Assembly (NCBI RefSeq): GCF_002149015.1
Contig: NZ_NGFO01000035.1
Span: 1 to 47,237 of the forward strand
Origin: Gordonia lacunae
GTDB taxonomy: Bacteria > Actinomycetota > Actinomycetes > Mycobacteriales > Mycobacteriaceae
Direction: 5' to 3'
DNA length: 47,237 nt
Part shown: piece by piece, positions 1 through 8,680 of the stretch
How positions within the stretch are numbered: position 1 is the first letter of the stretch
How the letters are laid out: each line of letters begins with the position of its first letter
Notes under the pieces: model-generated
Told to the model about the DNA's origin: nothing
The model's database searches: none
Seen by the model: the letters and a program-made list of their open reading frames with translations, nothing else
Translations under genes and position numbers: made by a program

Positions 1-143
1 GGTGTGAGGAGCGCAAACGACGACCGTCCCCGCCCCCTGAGGTGTGAGGAGCGCAAGCGACGACCGTCCCCGCCCCCTGAGGTGTGAGGAGCGCAAGCGA
101 CGACCGTCCCCGCCCCCTGAGGTGTGAGGAGCGCAAGCGACGA
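1..143. repeat. 40-bp tandem direct repeat, about 3.6 copies
   Basis: The unit begins GGTGTGAGGAGCGCAA and ends CGCCCCCTGA. Copies lie at 1-40, 41-80 and 81-120, with a 23-nt partial copy at 121-143 that leads into the palindromic element. Copies are identical except for one A/G difference at position 17 of the first. The array may extend left of the window. There are no spacers, so it is not a CRISPR. It lies downstream of the aquaporin gene, whose stop is at 307. Confidence 0.9.
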
Positions 144-207
144 GCCTCGAAGGGTCTGGTGAGACGCCTTGCGAGACCCTTCGTGGCTCGCTTCGCTCGC
201 ACCTCAG
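117..207. repeat. Palindromic intergenic element (MITE/REP-like)
   Basis: The ends are CTGAGGTG (117-124) and CACCTCAG (200-207), perfect inverted repeats. Inside is a strong stem pairing 141-157 with 174-190, with one mismatch (147/184) and a 16-nt loop. The left outer arm overlaps the last tandem-repeat copy. No coding capacity is seen. It could act as a transcription terminator for DNA to its left or for the aquaporin gene, or be a dispersed palindromic repeat. Its family is not known to me with certainty. Confidence 0.75.
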
Positions 208-306
208 GGAGCAGACGATTCGGCCACTCGCGCTCGTGCGGGTTCCGATCTGCGTCATGTGCGCAGGACCGCCACCGGGTGAGTTGCCGCCAGGCCGCGG
301 ATCCGC

Positions 307-1086
307 TCAGGCGTCGGCTGTCTCGGCCCGGGTCGGCTCGGGCGCCGTGCGCTTCCCGTTCTGGAACAGCAGGGGGTAGAGGAGACCGCCGATCAGACCA
401 CCGATCAACGGGGCGAGCCAGAAGGCCCACAGCTGGCCGGGTGCACCGTTGCCGTTGAAGAAGGCGACCGCGGTCGAGCGGGCCGGGTTGACCGAGGTGT
501 TGCTGATCGGGATCGAGATCAGATGGATGAGGGTGAGGCACAGGCCGATGGCCAGCGGGCCGAAGCCAGCGGGAGCGCGCCCGTCGGTCGCACCCAGAAC
601 CACGATGAGGAAGAAGGCCGTCAACAGGATCTCCGCGATGAGGACCGCGGTGAGCGAGTAGTTGCCGGGAGAGTGTTCCCCGTATCCGTTGGCGGCCATG
701 TTGCCCTCGGCCACGAACCCGGGCTGGCCTTTCGCGATCAGGAAGAGCATCAGGCCGGCGAGCAGACCACCCACGACCTGCGCGATCCAGTAGGTGGGCA
801 GCTCTTTCCAGGAGAGTCGACCGCTGACGGCGGCGCCCAGCGTGATCGCGGGGTTGAAGTGTGCTCCCGAGACGTGTCCGACCGCGTAGGCCATCGTGAC
901 CACGGTCAGGCCGAACGCCAGAGAGACTCCGAGGAAGCCGATTCCGACCTGGAAGGTGTCCTGGCCGTCCTCGGATTGAGCGATCTGCTTGGCGGCATAG
1001 ATGGCGCTGCCGCATCCACCGAAGACCAACCAGAATGTGCCGAAGAACTCAGCCGCGAGTCGTGCCGCGGGTGACGGAGAAGGCAT
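307..1086 (-). CDS. aqpZ: Aquaporin Z-type water channel
   Basis: This 259-residue MIP-family integral membrane protein should form a tetrameric channel in the cytoplasmic membrane for osmotically driven water movement. Both NPA half-helices are present: HFNPAIT after the second helix and SVNPARSTAV before the sixth. The segment LTLIHLISIPISNTSVNPAR carries the His and Arg expected of the aquaporin-type selectivity filter rather than a glycerol facilitator, so water is the likely substrate. About six hydrophobic helices are visible and the length is slightly above the roughly 230-residue AqpZ norm. The ATG at 1086 follows an AAAGGAC-type ribosome site. The gene stands alone on the minus strand, about 160 bp downstream of the pirin gene and in the same orientation. 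The C-terminal tail is charged and rich in Glu and Arg. Confidence 0.93.
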   Translation of the reverse strand: MPSPSPAARLAAEFFGTFWLVFGGCGSAIYAAKQIAQSEDGQDTFQVGIGFLGVSLAFGLTVVTMAYAVGHVSGAHFNPAITLGAAVSGRLSWKELPTYWIAQVVGGLLAGLMLFLIAKGQPGFVAEGNMAANGYGEHSPGNYSLTAVLIAEILLTAFFLIVVLGATDGRAPAGFGPLAIGLCLTLIHLISIPISNTSVNPARSTAVAFFNGNGAPGQLWAFWLAPLIGGLIGGLLYPLLFQNGKRTAPEPTRAETADA

Positions 1087-1246
1087 GGACGTCCTTTCGC
1101 TGGGTGACCTGACCGTCGAGGCGCGCGAAGTGCCTCACCCTTCGAGTGGCTCACACAGTAGCGGTGTCGCAGTGAACCGGCAGCATTATGGCAAATCGTC
1201 TACAGGTCAGTGAAGACGAGGTGGACGAGGGCTGTCCTCGGGTCGG

Positions 1247-2008
1247 TCAGCGGCGAAACGTCGTGTGCATCTCCCAGAAGAGGATCTCGGTATCCGTCGT
1301 CGCGGAGACGGCGACGGTTCCGTGTGCGGTGGTCCGCAGGGCATCACCCTCGACGAGTCGGATGCCGTCGTCCAGCTCGACACCGCCCCGCGCCACGTAC
1401 AGATGTCCGAACGGTGCCGGCGGAAGAGTGACCGACTGTCCGGATCCGAGTCGCGCGACATGGAGTGCCGCATGCTGGTTGTCGATCGAGATCGCTGTGG
1501 TGGCAGCGTGCTCGGGCATGCCGGAGGCGACGGTCACGAGGCCGCCGGCCGCGAGGGCTCCGGTGAAATCGCGCTCCGCGTAACCGGGTTCACCTCCGGC
1601 GTGTTCGGGAGCCACCCACATCTGGATGACGCGCAGGTCACGGTCTTCGCTACGGCGAGAAGCGTTTGCCTCGGTGTGGGTGATCCCGCGGCCCGCACTC
1701 ATCCGCTGAGCGACACCGGGAGTGATCACGCCGGTGTTGCCGAACGAATCACGATGAGCGACAGCACCTTCGAGCACCCATGTGATGATCTCGGCGTCGC
1801 GGTGGAAATGGGCGTCGAAGCCCTCGCCCGCGTCGACGCGATCATCGTTGTGCACGAGCAGGACCCCGTGTGCATTCGCGGTCAGGTCGAAGTTGCCGGT
1901 GACCGGAAACGACTGGCGGGAATCGAGCCACTCGCTTCGGAAGATGTGCCGATCGGTGCCTCGAATGACCTGCCGCGAGGCCACGGTCGCGGCTCCTGTC
2001 TCACTCAT
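1247..2008 (-). CDS. Pirin-family bicupin protein
   Basis: The 253-residue product matches the pirin/YhhW type of bicupin, some members of which are metal-dependent quercetin dioxygenases. The N-terminal cupin carries HFHRDAEIITWVLEG and, later, GRGITHTEAN, which supply the His/Glu metal ligands of the family. The C-terminal half has a second, weaker cupin (FGHLYVARGGVEL) and ends in EILFWEMHTTF. No signal peptide is seen, so it should be cytoplasmic. The ATG at 2008 has GGAG about 7 nt upstream. It lies between the aquaporin and a membrane protein, all on the minus strand, with gaps of 160 and 83 bp. The family assignment is firm. The physiological substrate is unknown and quercetinase activity is only one possibility. 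Confidence 0.9.
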   Translation of the reverse strand: MSETGAATVASRQVIRGTDRHIFRSEWLDSRQSFPVTGNFDLTANAHGVLLVHNDDRVDAGEGFDAHFHRDAEIITWVLEGAVAHRDSFGNTGVITPGVAQRMSAGRGITHTEANASRRSEDRDLRVIQMWVAPEHAGGEPGYAERDFTGALAAGGLVTVASGMPEHAATTAISIDNQHAALHVARLGSGQSVTLPPAPFGHLYVARGGVELDDGIRLVEGDALRTTAHGTVAVSATTDTEILFWEMHTTFRR

Positions 2009-2091
2009 CGTCGACTCCGATCTGCTCCGGGGAACTCCGCCGACTCAACCGTTGCCTCGCCGACGCTATTCCGGCCGGTGCCGGCGCCGGG

Positions 2092-2766
2092 CTAGTCGAG
2101 GAGGTTGACCGCGTTGGCCACGACCAGGCTGAGGATGACGATCGACAGCAGTGCCTGCGACGCCATCGCGAGCTTCGCGCGCCGCGCCAGGGGCATCACA
2201 TCGGTGGGACTGAACGCCGTCGCGTTGGTCAAGGCCAGGTAGAGATAGTCGAAGAACACCGGCCGCCAACCCGGCGCTGCCAACCGCGGTTCGAGTTGCT
2301 GCGGAAATGCGAGATCCGGGTGCTCGGCAGGGTTCAGGTGTCGGTTGACCGGACCGCCGCCGTCGAGTTCCCAGTAGAGAAACGCGAACGCGATGACGGT
2401 CTGCAGCCAGACGAGCGCACCGGCGACCAACAACTGGTTCGCCGCCTCGGTCTGCGGATCGCCGTGCAGGAGATCCCACACGAGTCGTCCCGCACCCCAC
2501 GCCGCACCCGCGGCGATGGCGACGACAAGACCCACGGACAGTGCTCGAACCCATCGTCCGGGCCGGTCGATCCGCCCGGGATCCACCGCGATCAGTGTCA
2601 GCAGCACCACTCCCTCGATCGCGGGTAGCAGCCATGCGGTGCCGGCGGCGTAGCGCGCCGGGAGCAGGAACGGGATCGCCATCGCGACCAGCACGAACGC
2701 CGATGCAGTCCATCGTTGCTCGGCGCGGGGCAGGTTCTCCCCGGGACCGCGGTCGTCGTCGCTCAT
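2092..2766 (-). CDS. DUF1345-family integral membrane protein
   Basis: A membrane protein of about 224 residues with five or so hydrophobic segments: VLVAMAIPFLLPARY, LPAIEGVVLLTLIAV, ALSVGLVVAIAAGAAWGAG, VAGALVWLQTVIAFAFLYWE and a C-terminal LLSIVILSLVVANAVNLL. The stretch FFDYLYLALTNATAFSPTDV followed by PLARRAKL is the recognisable core of the DUF1345 group. Its function is not established. Translation is placed at the ATG at 2766, which has GGAGG 7 nt upstream. An in-frame start 30 nt earlier lacks a ribosome site. It runs in the same direction as the pirin gene and diverges from the sdh1 operon at 2873, so the 106 bp between them should hold two promoters. Confidence 0.8.
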   Translation of the reverse strand: MSDDDRGPGENLPRAEQRWTASAFVLVAMAIPFLLPARYAAGTAWLLPAIEGVVLLTLIAVDPGRIDRPGRWVRALSVGLVVAIAAGAAWGAGRLVWDLLHGDPQTEAANQLLVAGALVWLQTVIAFAFLYWELDGGGPVNRHLNPAEHPDLAFPQQLEPRLAAPGWRPVFFDYLYLALTNATAFSPTDVMPLARRAKLAMASQALLSIVILSLVVANAVNLLD

Positions 2767-2872
2767 CCGGCAGCCTCCGGTCGAGGGCCCCGACACGTTC
2801 GGTCAAGACCGTTGACTCGACGTGCCCGGCCGGTACTGTGTTCTTCATCACATAGGCAGGAAGGGATGTGCC

Positions 2873-3166
2873 ATGATACCGACCGAGATCAGGGATCTGC
2901 ATCGCAGCATAGGGGCCTTACGCCATCACATGACCACACTGCAGACCCAGTACGGCGATGTCGACGCCGTCCGACGGATGTCCAACGACCTGGACCGTCT
3001 GGAGATCGACCTCCACGACTTCGAGCATGCGCCCCCGCCGCTCCTGCAGGCGAAGCTCGGACGGGACCAGGTGATCTATGTGCCCGACAGCAAGTCGGAC
3101 GAGTCGGCCTGGCTGGGTGCGCAAGACGAAGGGCTGGGCTTTCATTCGCGTGAGCGCACGAAGTGA
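2873..3166 (+). CDS. Small conserved protein, first gene of the sdh1 operon (Rv0250c-like)
   Basis: A soluble 97-residue protein with no signal peptide or membrane helix. The N-terminal half is a predicted helix rich in Leu, His, Asp and Arg (MSNDLDRLEIDLHDFEH). The second half is polar with the segment QVIYVPDSKSDESAWLG. The ATG at 2873 follows AGGAAGGG. Its stop overlaps the GTG of the membrane-anchor gene by 4 nt (GTGA), so the two are translationally coupled. From memory, mycobacterial sdh1 operons begin with a conserved gene of the same size (Rv0250c). The order here matches, which suggests an accessory or assembly role for succinate dehydrogenase 1. The function itself cannot be read from the sequence. 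Confidence 0.82.
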   Translation: MIPTEIRDLHRSIGALRHHMTTLQTQYGDVDAVRRMSNDLDRLEIDLHDFEHAPPPLLQAKLGRDQVIYVPDSKSDESAWLGAQDEGLGFHSRERTK

Positions 3167-3987
3167 GTGCCCCCGCGACTGAGCGGGACGCAGTCGGGGT
3201 CTTCTCTCCCGGTCGCGCGCGAATCCTGGCACGAACACTCCGCCGGGACAGGTGGTGGCTGGCGCCGCTGCTGACGATCGCCGGTCTCGCGGCCTTCGTC
3301 ATCTACGCGACCATACGTTCGTTCGTGCGTACCGCCTACTACTCGGCGGAGTACCACTACCTGTCGCCGTTCTACTCGCCGTGTCTCAGCGAGTCGTGTG
3401 TCCCCGGCGCGAGTCATTTCGGGACGCCGTTTCCCGAACTCCCGATGTGGATTCCGTTGGCGTTCTTGTCGCTACCGTTCCTGCTCGGGTTCCGGTTGAC
3501 CTGCTACTACTACCGCAAGGCCTACTATCGGTCGGTCTGGTTGTCCCCGCCGGCATGCGCGGTCGCCGAACCCCACAGCCGATACACCGGGGAGACGCGG
3601 CTGCCGCTGATCATCCAGAATTCACACCGGTACTTCTTCTATGCAGCGGTGATCATCTCGGTGATCAACACCTACGACGCCGTCATCGCGTTCCACGGCG
3701 CCGACGGCGGGTTCGGCTTCGGTCTGGGCAACGTCATCCTCGTCGGGAACGTGCTACTGCTCTGGACCTATACGATCTCGTGTCACTCGTGTCGTCACGT
3801 GACCGGTGGCCGTCTCAAGCACTTCTCGAAACACCCGGTGCGGTACCGCATCTGGACTCAGGTCTCCAAGCTGAACACACGGCACATGCAGTTCGCCTGG
3901 ATCACGCTCGGCACGTTGGTGCTCACCGACTTCTACATCATGTTGGTTGCCAGCGACACCATCTCGGACCTGAGGTTCGTGGGTTGA
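3163..3987 (+). CDS. sdhC: Succinate dehydrogenase 1 membrane anchor (cytochrome b-type subunit)
   Basis: This 274-residue membrane protein anchors the sdhA/sdhB catalytic dimer and should carry the quinone site and heme. Five hydrophobic segments are visible: WWLAPLLTIAGLAAFVIY, WIPLAFLSLPFLLGF, YFFYAAVIISVINTYDAVIA, VILVGNVLLLWTYTIS and WITLGTLVLTDFYIMLVA. The conserved CHSCRH motif follows the fourth helix, and several His residues (HRYFF, HMQFAW) could be heme ligands. The protein is a single fused anchor rather than separate SdhC and SdhD, as in Rv0249c. The GTG start at 3163 overlaps the previous stop. A 58-bp gap separates it from sdhA. Quinone reductase versus fumarate reductase direction cannot be told from sequence. 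Confidence 0.87.
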   Translation: MSAPATERDAVGVFSPGRARILARTLRRDRWWLAPLLTIAGLAAFVIYATIRSFVRTAYYSAEYHYLSPFYSPCLSESCVPGASHFGTPFPELPMWIPLAFLSLPFLLGFRLTCYYYRKAYYRSVWLSPPACAVAEPHSRYTGETRLPLIIQNSHRYFFYAAVIISVINTYDAVIAFHGADGGFGFGLGNVILVGNVLLLWTYTISCHSCRHVTGGRLKHFSKHPVRYRIWTQVSKLNTRHMQFAWITLGTLVLTDFYIMLVASDTISDLRFVG

Positions 3988-4045
3988 CCGATTGACCACA
4001 CAACGCCTGTTGTGCAGCCGTTTTCAACGTTGGGAGTCCCGCTAG

Positions 4046-5989
4046 ATGACCGAGCCGGAACGCTACGAGTACGACGTCGTTGTCATCGGTGCGGGCGGTG
4101 CCGGGTTGCGGGCGGTCATCGAGGCCCGCGAACGGGGATACTCGGTTGCGGTGGTGTGCAAGTCACTGTTCGGCAAGGCCCACACGGTCATGGCGGAGGG
4201 CGGGTGCGCCGCGTCGATGGGTAACGCCAACTCGAAGGACAACTGGCAGACGCACTTCCAGGACACGATGCGTGGCGGCAAGTTCCTGAACAACTGGCGC
4301 ATGGCCGAGTTGCATGCCAAGGAGGCCCCGGACCGGGTCTGGGAGCTCGAAACCTACGGCGCCCTGTTCGACCGCACCGATGACGGCCGGATATCGCAGC
4401 GCAACTTCGGCGGGCACACCTATCCGCGGCTCGCGCACGTCGGCGACCGCACCGGGTTGGAACTGATCCGGACGATGCAACAGAAGATCGTCTCCCTTCA
4501 ACAGGAGGACTTCGCCGCCACCGGCGACTACGAGTCGCGCATCAAGGTGTTCGCCGAATGCACCATCACCGATCTGCTCAAGGACGGCGACGCCATTGCC
4601 GGCGCGTTCGGGTACTGGCGTGAGTCCGGCCGCTTCATCCTGTTCGAGGCGCCGGCGGTGGTCCTGGCGACCGGGGGGATCGGCAAGTCGTTCAAGGTGA
4701 CCTCCAATTCGTGGGAGTACACCGGCGACGGCCACGCGCTCGCCCTCCGGGCCGGGGCGAGCCTGATCAACATGGAGTTCGTCCAGTTCCACCCGACCGG
4801 GATGGTCTGGCCGCCCAGCGTCAAGGGCATCCTGGTGACCGAGGGTGTCCGCGGCGACGGCGGTGTGCTCAAGAACACCGACGGCAAGCGGTTCATGTTC
4901 GACTACATCCCACCGGTTTTCAAAGGTCAGTACGCGGAGACCGAGGAGGAGGCCGACGAGTGGCTGGCCGACAACGACAGCGCACGCCGGACGCCGGACC
5001 TGTTGCCGAGAGATGAGGTCGCCCGGGCGATCAACGAGGAGGTGAAGGCCGGGCGCGGGACCGAACACGGCGGTGTGTACCTCGACATCGCGTCCCGGAT
5101 GCCCGCCGGGGAGATCATGCGCCGACTGCCGTCGATGCATCATCAGTTCAAAGAACTCGCCGATGTCGACATCACCGCCGAACCGATGGAGGTCGGGCCC
5201 ACCTGTCACTACGTGATGGGCGGGATCGAGGTGGATCCGGACACGGCTGCCTCACGGGTCCCGGGGCTGTTCGCGGCGGGTGAGTGTTCCGGCGGGATGC
5301 ACGGCTCGAATCGGCTGGGCGGCAACTCGCTGTCCGACCTGCTGGTGTTCGGGCGACGTGCCGGACTCGGCGCGGCGGCGTACGTCGAATCACTGACGAC
5401 GCGGCCCGCGGTCTCGGCCGACGACATCGACCGGGCGGCGGCATCGGCTCTGGCGCCCTTCGATCCGCCGGCCGAGGGCAAACCGGAGAACCCGTACACC
5501 CTGCACACCGACCTGCAGCAGGCCATGAACGATCTGGTCGGGATCATCCGGAAAGAGGCCGAGATGCAGGAGGCGCTCGGTGTCCTGGCCGACCTGCGAA
5601 ACCGGTTGGGCGGCATGCAGGTCGAAGGGCACCGGCAGTTCAATCCGGGCTGGCATCTCGCGGTCGACCTGCGCAACATGCTGCTGGTCTGCGAATGCGT
5701 CGCGAAGGCTGCACTCATGCGCACGGAGAGCCGTGGCGGGCACACCCGCGATGATCACCCGTCGATGGACTCGAACTGGCGTAACGCTCTGTTGGTCTGC
5801 ACCGCCGATCTCGACGGGGACGGCCCGGTCCCGGAGGTCAGCGTCGTGCGCACGGAGCAGACCCCCATGCGTCCGGACCTGTTGGAGCTGTTCGAGTTCC
5901 CGGAGGTCGAGAAGTACTACACCGCCGCCGAGATCGCCGGGCACCCCGGCGCCGGGGGCGAGCGAGCCGAAGGGCATTCGGAGGACTGA
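4046..5989 (+). CDS. sdhA: Succinate dehydrogenase/fumarate reductase flavoprotein subunit
   Basis: The 647-residue flavoprotein oxidises succinate to fumarate and passes electrons to the Fe-S subunit. The Rossmann FAD motif VVVIGAGGAGLRA begins near residue 11, and the covalent-FAD histidine lies in KAHTVMAEGG (His46). Substrate-site motifs are EFVQFHPTGM, CHYVMGGIEVDP and GSNRLGGNSL, which hold the His and Arg residues used by the family. The C-terminal capping region contains RTESRGGHTRDDHP. The length equals that of mycobacterial Rv0248c-type SdhA as I recall it. The stop is followed after 1 nt by the sdhB ATG, so the subunits are coupled. The product acts at the cytoplasmic face of the membrane complex. 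Confidence 0.96.
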   Translation: MTEPERYEYDVVVIGAGGAGLRAVIEARERGYSVAVVCKSLFGKAHTVMAEGGCAASMGNANSKDNWQTHFQDTMRGGKFLNNWRMAELHAKEAPDRVWELETYGALFDRTDDGRISQRNFGGHTYPRLAHVGDRTGLELIRTMQQKIVSLQQEDFAATGDYESRIKVFAECTITDLLKDGDAIAGAFGYWRESGRFILFEAPAVVLATGGIGKSFKVTSNSWEYTGDGHALALRAGASLINMEFVQFHPTGMVWPPSVKGILVTEGVRGDGGVLKNTDGKRFMFDYIPPVFKGQYAETEEEADEWLADNDSARRTPDLLPRDEVARAINEEVKAGRGTEHGGVYLDIASRMPAGEIMRRLPSMHHQFKELADVDITAEPMEVGPTCHYVMGGIEVDPDTAASRVPGLFAAGECSGGMHGSNRLGGNSLSDLLVFGRRAGLGAAAYVESLTTRPAVSADDIDRAAASALAPFDPPAEGKPENPYTLHTDLQQAMNDLVGIIRKEAEMQEALGVLADLRNRLGGMQVEGHRQFNPGWHLAVDLRNMLLVCECVAKAALMRTESRGGHTRDDHPSMDSNWRNALLVCTADLDGDGPVPEVSVVRTEQTPMRPDLLELFEFPEVEKYYTAAEIAGHPGAGGERAEGHSED

Positions 5990-5990
5990 C

Positions 5991-6737
5991 ATGGGATATG
6001 ACGCGAAGTTCCGGATCTGGCGCGGGGACACCGACGCCGGTGGTCTCGAGGACTACACCGTAACTGTCAACGAGGGCGAGGTGGTGCTCGACATCATCCA
6101 CCGGCTGCAGGCGACGCAGGCGCCCGACCTGGCGGTCCGGTGGAACTGCAAGGCGGGCAAATGCGGCTCGTGCTCGGCAGAGGTCAACGGGCGCCCGAAG
6201 TTGCTGTGTATGACCAGGATGTCCACCTTCACCGAGGACGAGGTCGTCACGGTGACCCCGATGCGGACGTTCCCGGTCATCCGTGACCTGGTCACCGATG
6301 TCTCGTTCAACTACGCGAAAGCGCGGGAGATCCAGTCGTTCACGCCGCCCGAGGGTCTCGCGCCGGGGGAGTACCGGATGAAGCAGATCGACGTGCAGCG
6401 TTCACAGGAGTTCCGCAAGTGCATCGAGTGTTTCCTGTGCCAGGACACCTGCCACGTCGTGCGGGATCACGAGGAGAACAAGCAGAACTTCGCCGGGCCG
6501 CGCTTCCTGATGCGCGTCGCCGAACTCGACATGCATCCCCTCGACGTGGCCGAACGCCGCGACTCGGCCCGCACCGAACACGGGCTGGGACTGTGCAACA
6601 TCACCAAGTGCTGTACCGATGTCTGTCCCGAGCAGATCAAGATCACCGACAACGCATTGATCCCGATGAAGGAGCGCGTCGCCGACCGGCACTATGACCC
6701 GCTGGTGTGGCTGGGCAACAAGCTCTTTCGGCGGTAG
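5991..6737 (+). CDS. sdhB: Succinate dehydrogenase iron-sulfur subunit
   Basis: This 248-residue protein transfers electrons from SdhA to the membrane anchor. An N-terminal 2Fe-2S ferredoxin fold has Cys53, Cys58, Cys61 (CKAGKCGSC) and Cys73. The C-terminal ferredoxin domain has CIECFLCQDTC (Cys144, 147, 150, 154) and CNITKCCTDVCPE (Cys202 to 212), which together suit a 4Fe-4S and a 3Fe-4S centre. The ATG at 5991 uses the GGAGGA ribosome site inside the end of sdhA. The gene ends the operon, and a strong palindrome follows 5 nt after its stop. All cluster ligands appear intact. Confidence 0.96.
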   Translation: MGYDAKFRIWRGDTDAGGLEDYTVTVNEGEVVLDIIHRLQATQAPDLAVRWNCKAGKCGSCSAEVNGRPKLLCMTRMSTFTEDEVVTVTPMRTFPVIRDLVTDVSFNYAKAREIQSFTPPEGLAPGEYRMKQIDVQRSQEFRKCIECFLCQDTCHVVRDHEENKQNFAGPRFLMRVAELDMHPLDVAERRDSARTEHGLGLCNITKCCTDVCPEQIKITDNALIPMKERVADRHYDPLVWLGNKLFRR

Positions 6738-6742
6738 ACGTC

Positions 6743-6767
6743 GCGCAACGTTGCGCCCAGCGCAACG
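6743..6767. terminator. Overlapping palindromes between convergent sdhB and aldo/keto reductase genes
   Basis: GCGCAACGTTGCGC (6743-6756) is a perfect palindrome. Its right half also forms an 8-bp stem, CGTTGCGC (6749-6756), loop CCA, then GCGCAACG (6760-6767). The two pairings are mutually exclusive. There is no T-run, but the position between two convergent stops (6737 and 6801) suits a bidirectional terminator. Confidence 0.6.
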
Positions 6768-6800
6768 ACTCACTACATCTACAGGGTGCCGACCCCGGTC

Positions 6801-7835
<1,035 letters not shown>

Positions 7836-7894
7836 GTCTCTCCTTAAGGGAACTGTAGATCCGTTAGTAACCGTAGCCCAGAATCGAACCAAAT

Positions 7895-7907
7895 GGAACT
7901 GAGTTCC
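7895..7907. promoter_or_regulatory. Palindromic operator candidate between aldo/keto reductase and TetR genes
   Basis: GGAACTGAGTTCC is a perfect inverted repeat (5-3-5) in the 106-bp divergent intergenic region. Nearby, GTTAGTAAC (7863-7871) is another short palindrome. A TetR dimer binding here could control both genes. This is inferred from position and symmetry only. Confidence 0.5.
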
Positions 7908-7929
7908 CGATAACGACTGCGCGGGGTCT

Positions 7930-7935
7930 TAGGAT
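7930..7935 (+). promoter_or_regulatory. -10 hexamer for a probable leaderless TetR transcript
   Basis: TAGGAT fits the actinobacterial TANNNT -10 pattern and lies 6 nt before the ATG at 7942. With transcription starting about 7 nt downstream, the message would begin at the start codon. No convincing ribosome site independent of this hexamer is present. Confidence 0.45.
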
Positions 7936-7941
7936 GTGCGC

Positions 7942-8583
7942 ATGTCCGACGCCTCATCCCGCCCGGTCGTCCCGCAAGCCGGTGTGGCTCGTCCCGGTGG
8001 CCGAACCGCCGCGGTCCGCGGATCGGTGCTGTCCGCGACCGAAGACGCGCTGATCGAGCACGGATTCGCCGGGATCGACCTGTCGTCCCTGGCGCGGGCT
8101 GCCGGAGTCGGTAAGACCACGATCTACCGCCGGTGGGGAACTCCCCAGTGTGTCGTCGCCGATCTGCTGGACGACATGGCCGCACGGTCGGTGACCGCGA
8201 CGCGGACCGGAAATCTGGACGCCGACCTGCGTGCCAACGCCGAGCTGGTCGTCCGGACGCTCACCCACCCGCGGCAGGGCCGCCTGTTCGCCGCGCTCAT
8301 CGCGGCGTCGACCCACGACCGCGACACCAAGGCGGCCCTGGCCGAGTTCTTCCGCCGGCGCGTCGAGGAGTGGTCATTGCCGATCATCGACGCGATCGAA
8401 CGGGGAGAGGTCCCCCCGAACACCGATCCCATCGCTGTCGTGCGGCATCTGTCCGCGCCCCTGTACTACCAGTTCCTCACGATGACAACACCTCTCGACG
8501 ACCTTGCGGCCGACCGCGCGGCACGGGCGACCGTCGCTGCGATGCGTGCGCAGTGCTTCGCGAAATCGGATGCGGCGTCGTAG
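7942..8583 (+). CDS. TetR-family transcriptional regulator
   Basis: A 213-residue one-component repressor. The N-terminal HTH is clear: ALIEHGFAGIDLSSLARAAG followed by VGKTTIYRRWGTP (about residues 35-70). The C-terminal ligand domain (from about residue 90) contains NAELVVRTLTHPRQGRLF and TDPIAVVRHLSAPLYYQFL, a pattern common in TetR C-terminal family 11/16-type proteins. The ATG at 7942 is chosen because a TANNNT -10 box sits 6 nt upstream. A GTG 6 nt earlier would overlap that box. Divergence from the aldo/keto reductase gene makes that gene the likeliest target. The ligand is unknown. Confidence 0.9.
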   Translation: MSDASSRPVVPQAGVARPGGRTAAVRGSVLSATEDALIEHGFAGIDLSSLARAAGVGKTTIYRRWGTPQCVVADLLDDMAARSVTATRTGNLDADLRANAELVVRTLTHPRQGRLFAALIAASTHDRDTKAALAEFFRRRVEEWSLPIIDAIERGEVPPNTDPIAVVRHLSAPLYYQFLTMTTPLDDLAADRAARATVAAMRAQCFAKSDAAS

Positions 8584-8655
8584 GAACTCGAGTGCGTGGG
8601 GCGACCACGAGTCATGCGCGCGCGACGTTACCAACACTCACTGTTACGCTCGCCG

Positions 8656-8667
8656 TTGACATTGTCA
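8656..8667 (+). promoter_or_regulatory. Promoter/operator candidate upstream of acyl-CoA dehydrogenase
   Basis: TTGACA (8656-8661) resembles a -35 box. It overlaps the perfect palindrome TGACATTGTCA (8657-8667), which could be a repressor site. A suitable -10 is not obvious: TATGTA at 8680-8685 overlaps the annotated start and would favour the downstream ATG at 8690. Confidence 0.35.
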
Positions 8668-8680
8668 CTCGTGGATAGGT

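Noticed and set aside
1..143. CRISPR array
   Set aside because: The 40-bp units are contiguous with no variable spacers and no cas genes are nearby.
84..458. Open frame of 124 codons through the repeat region
   Set aside because: It reads through tandem repeats and antisense to the aquaporin gene; composition is Arg/Ser-rich as expected from GC-rich noncoding DNA.
4163..5209. 348-codon minus-strand frame inside sdhA
   Set aside because: Antisense shadow of a well-supported flavoprotein gene.
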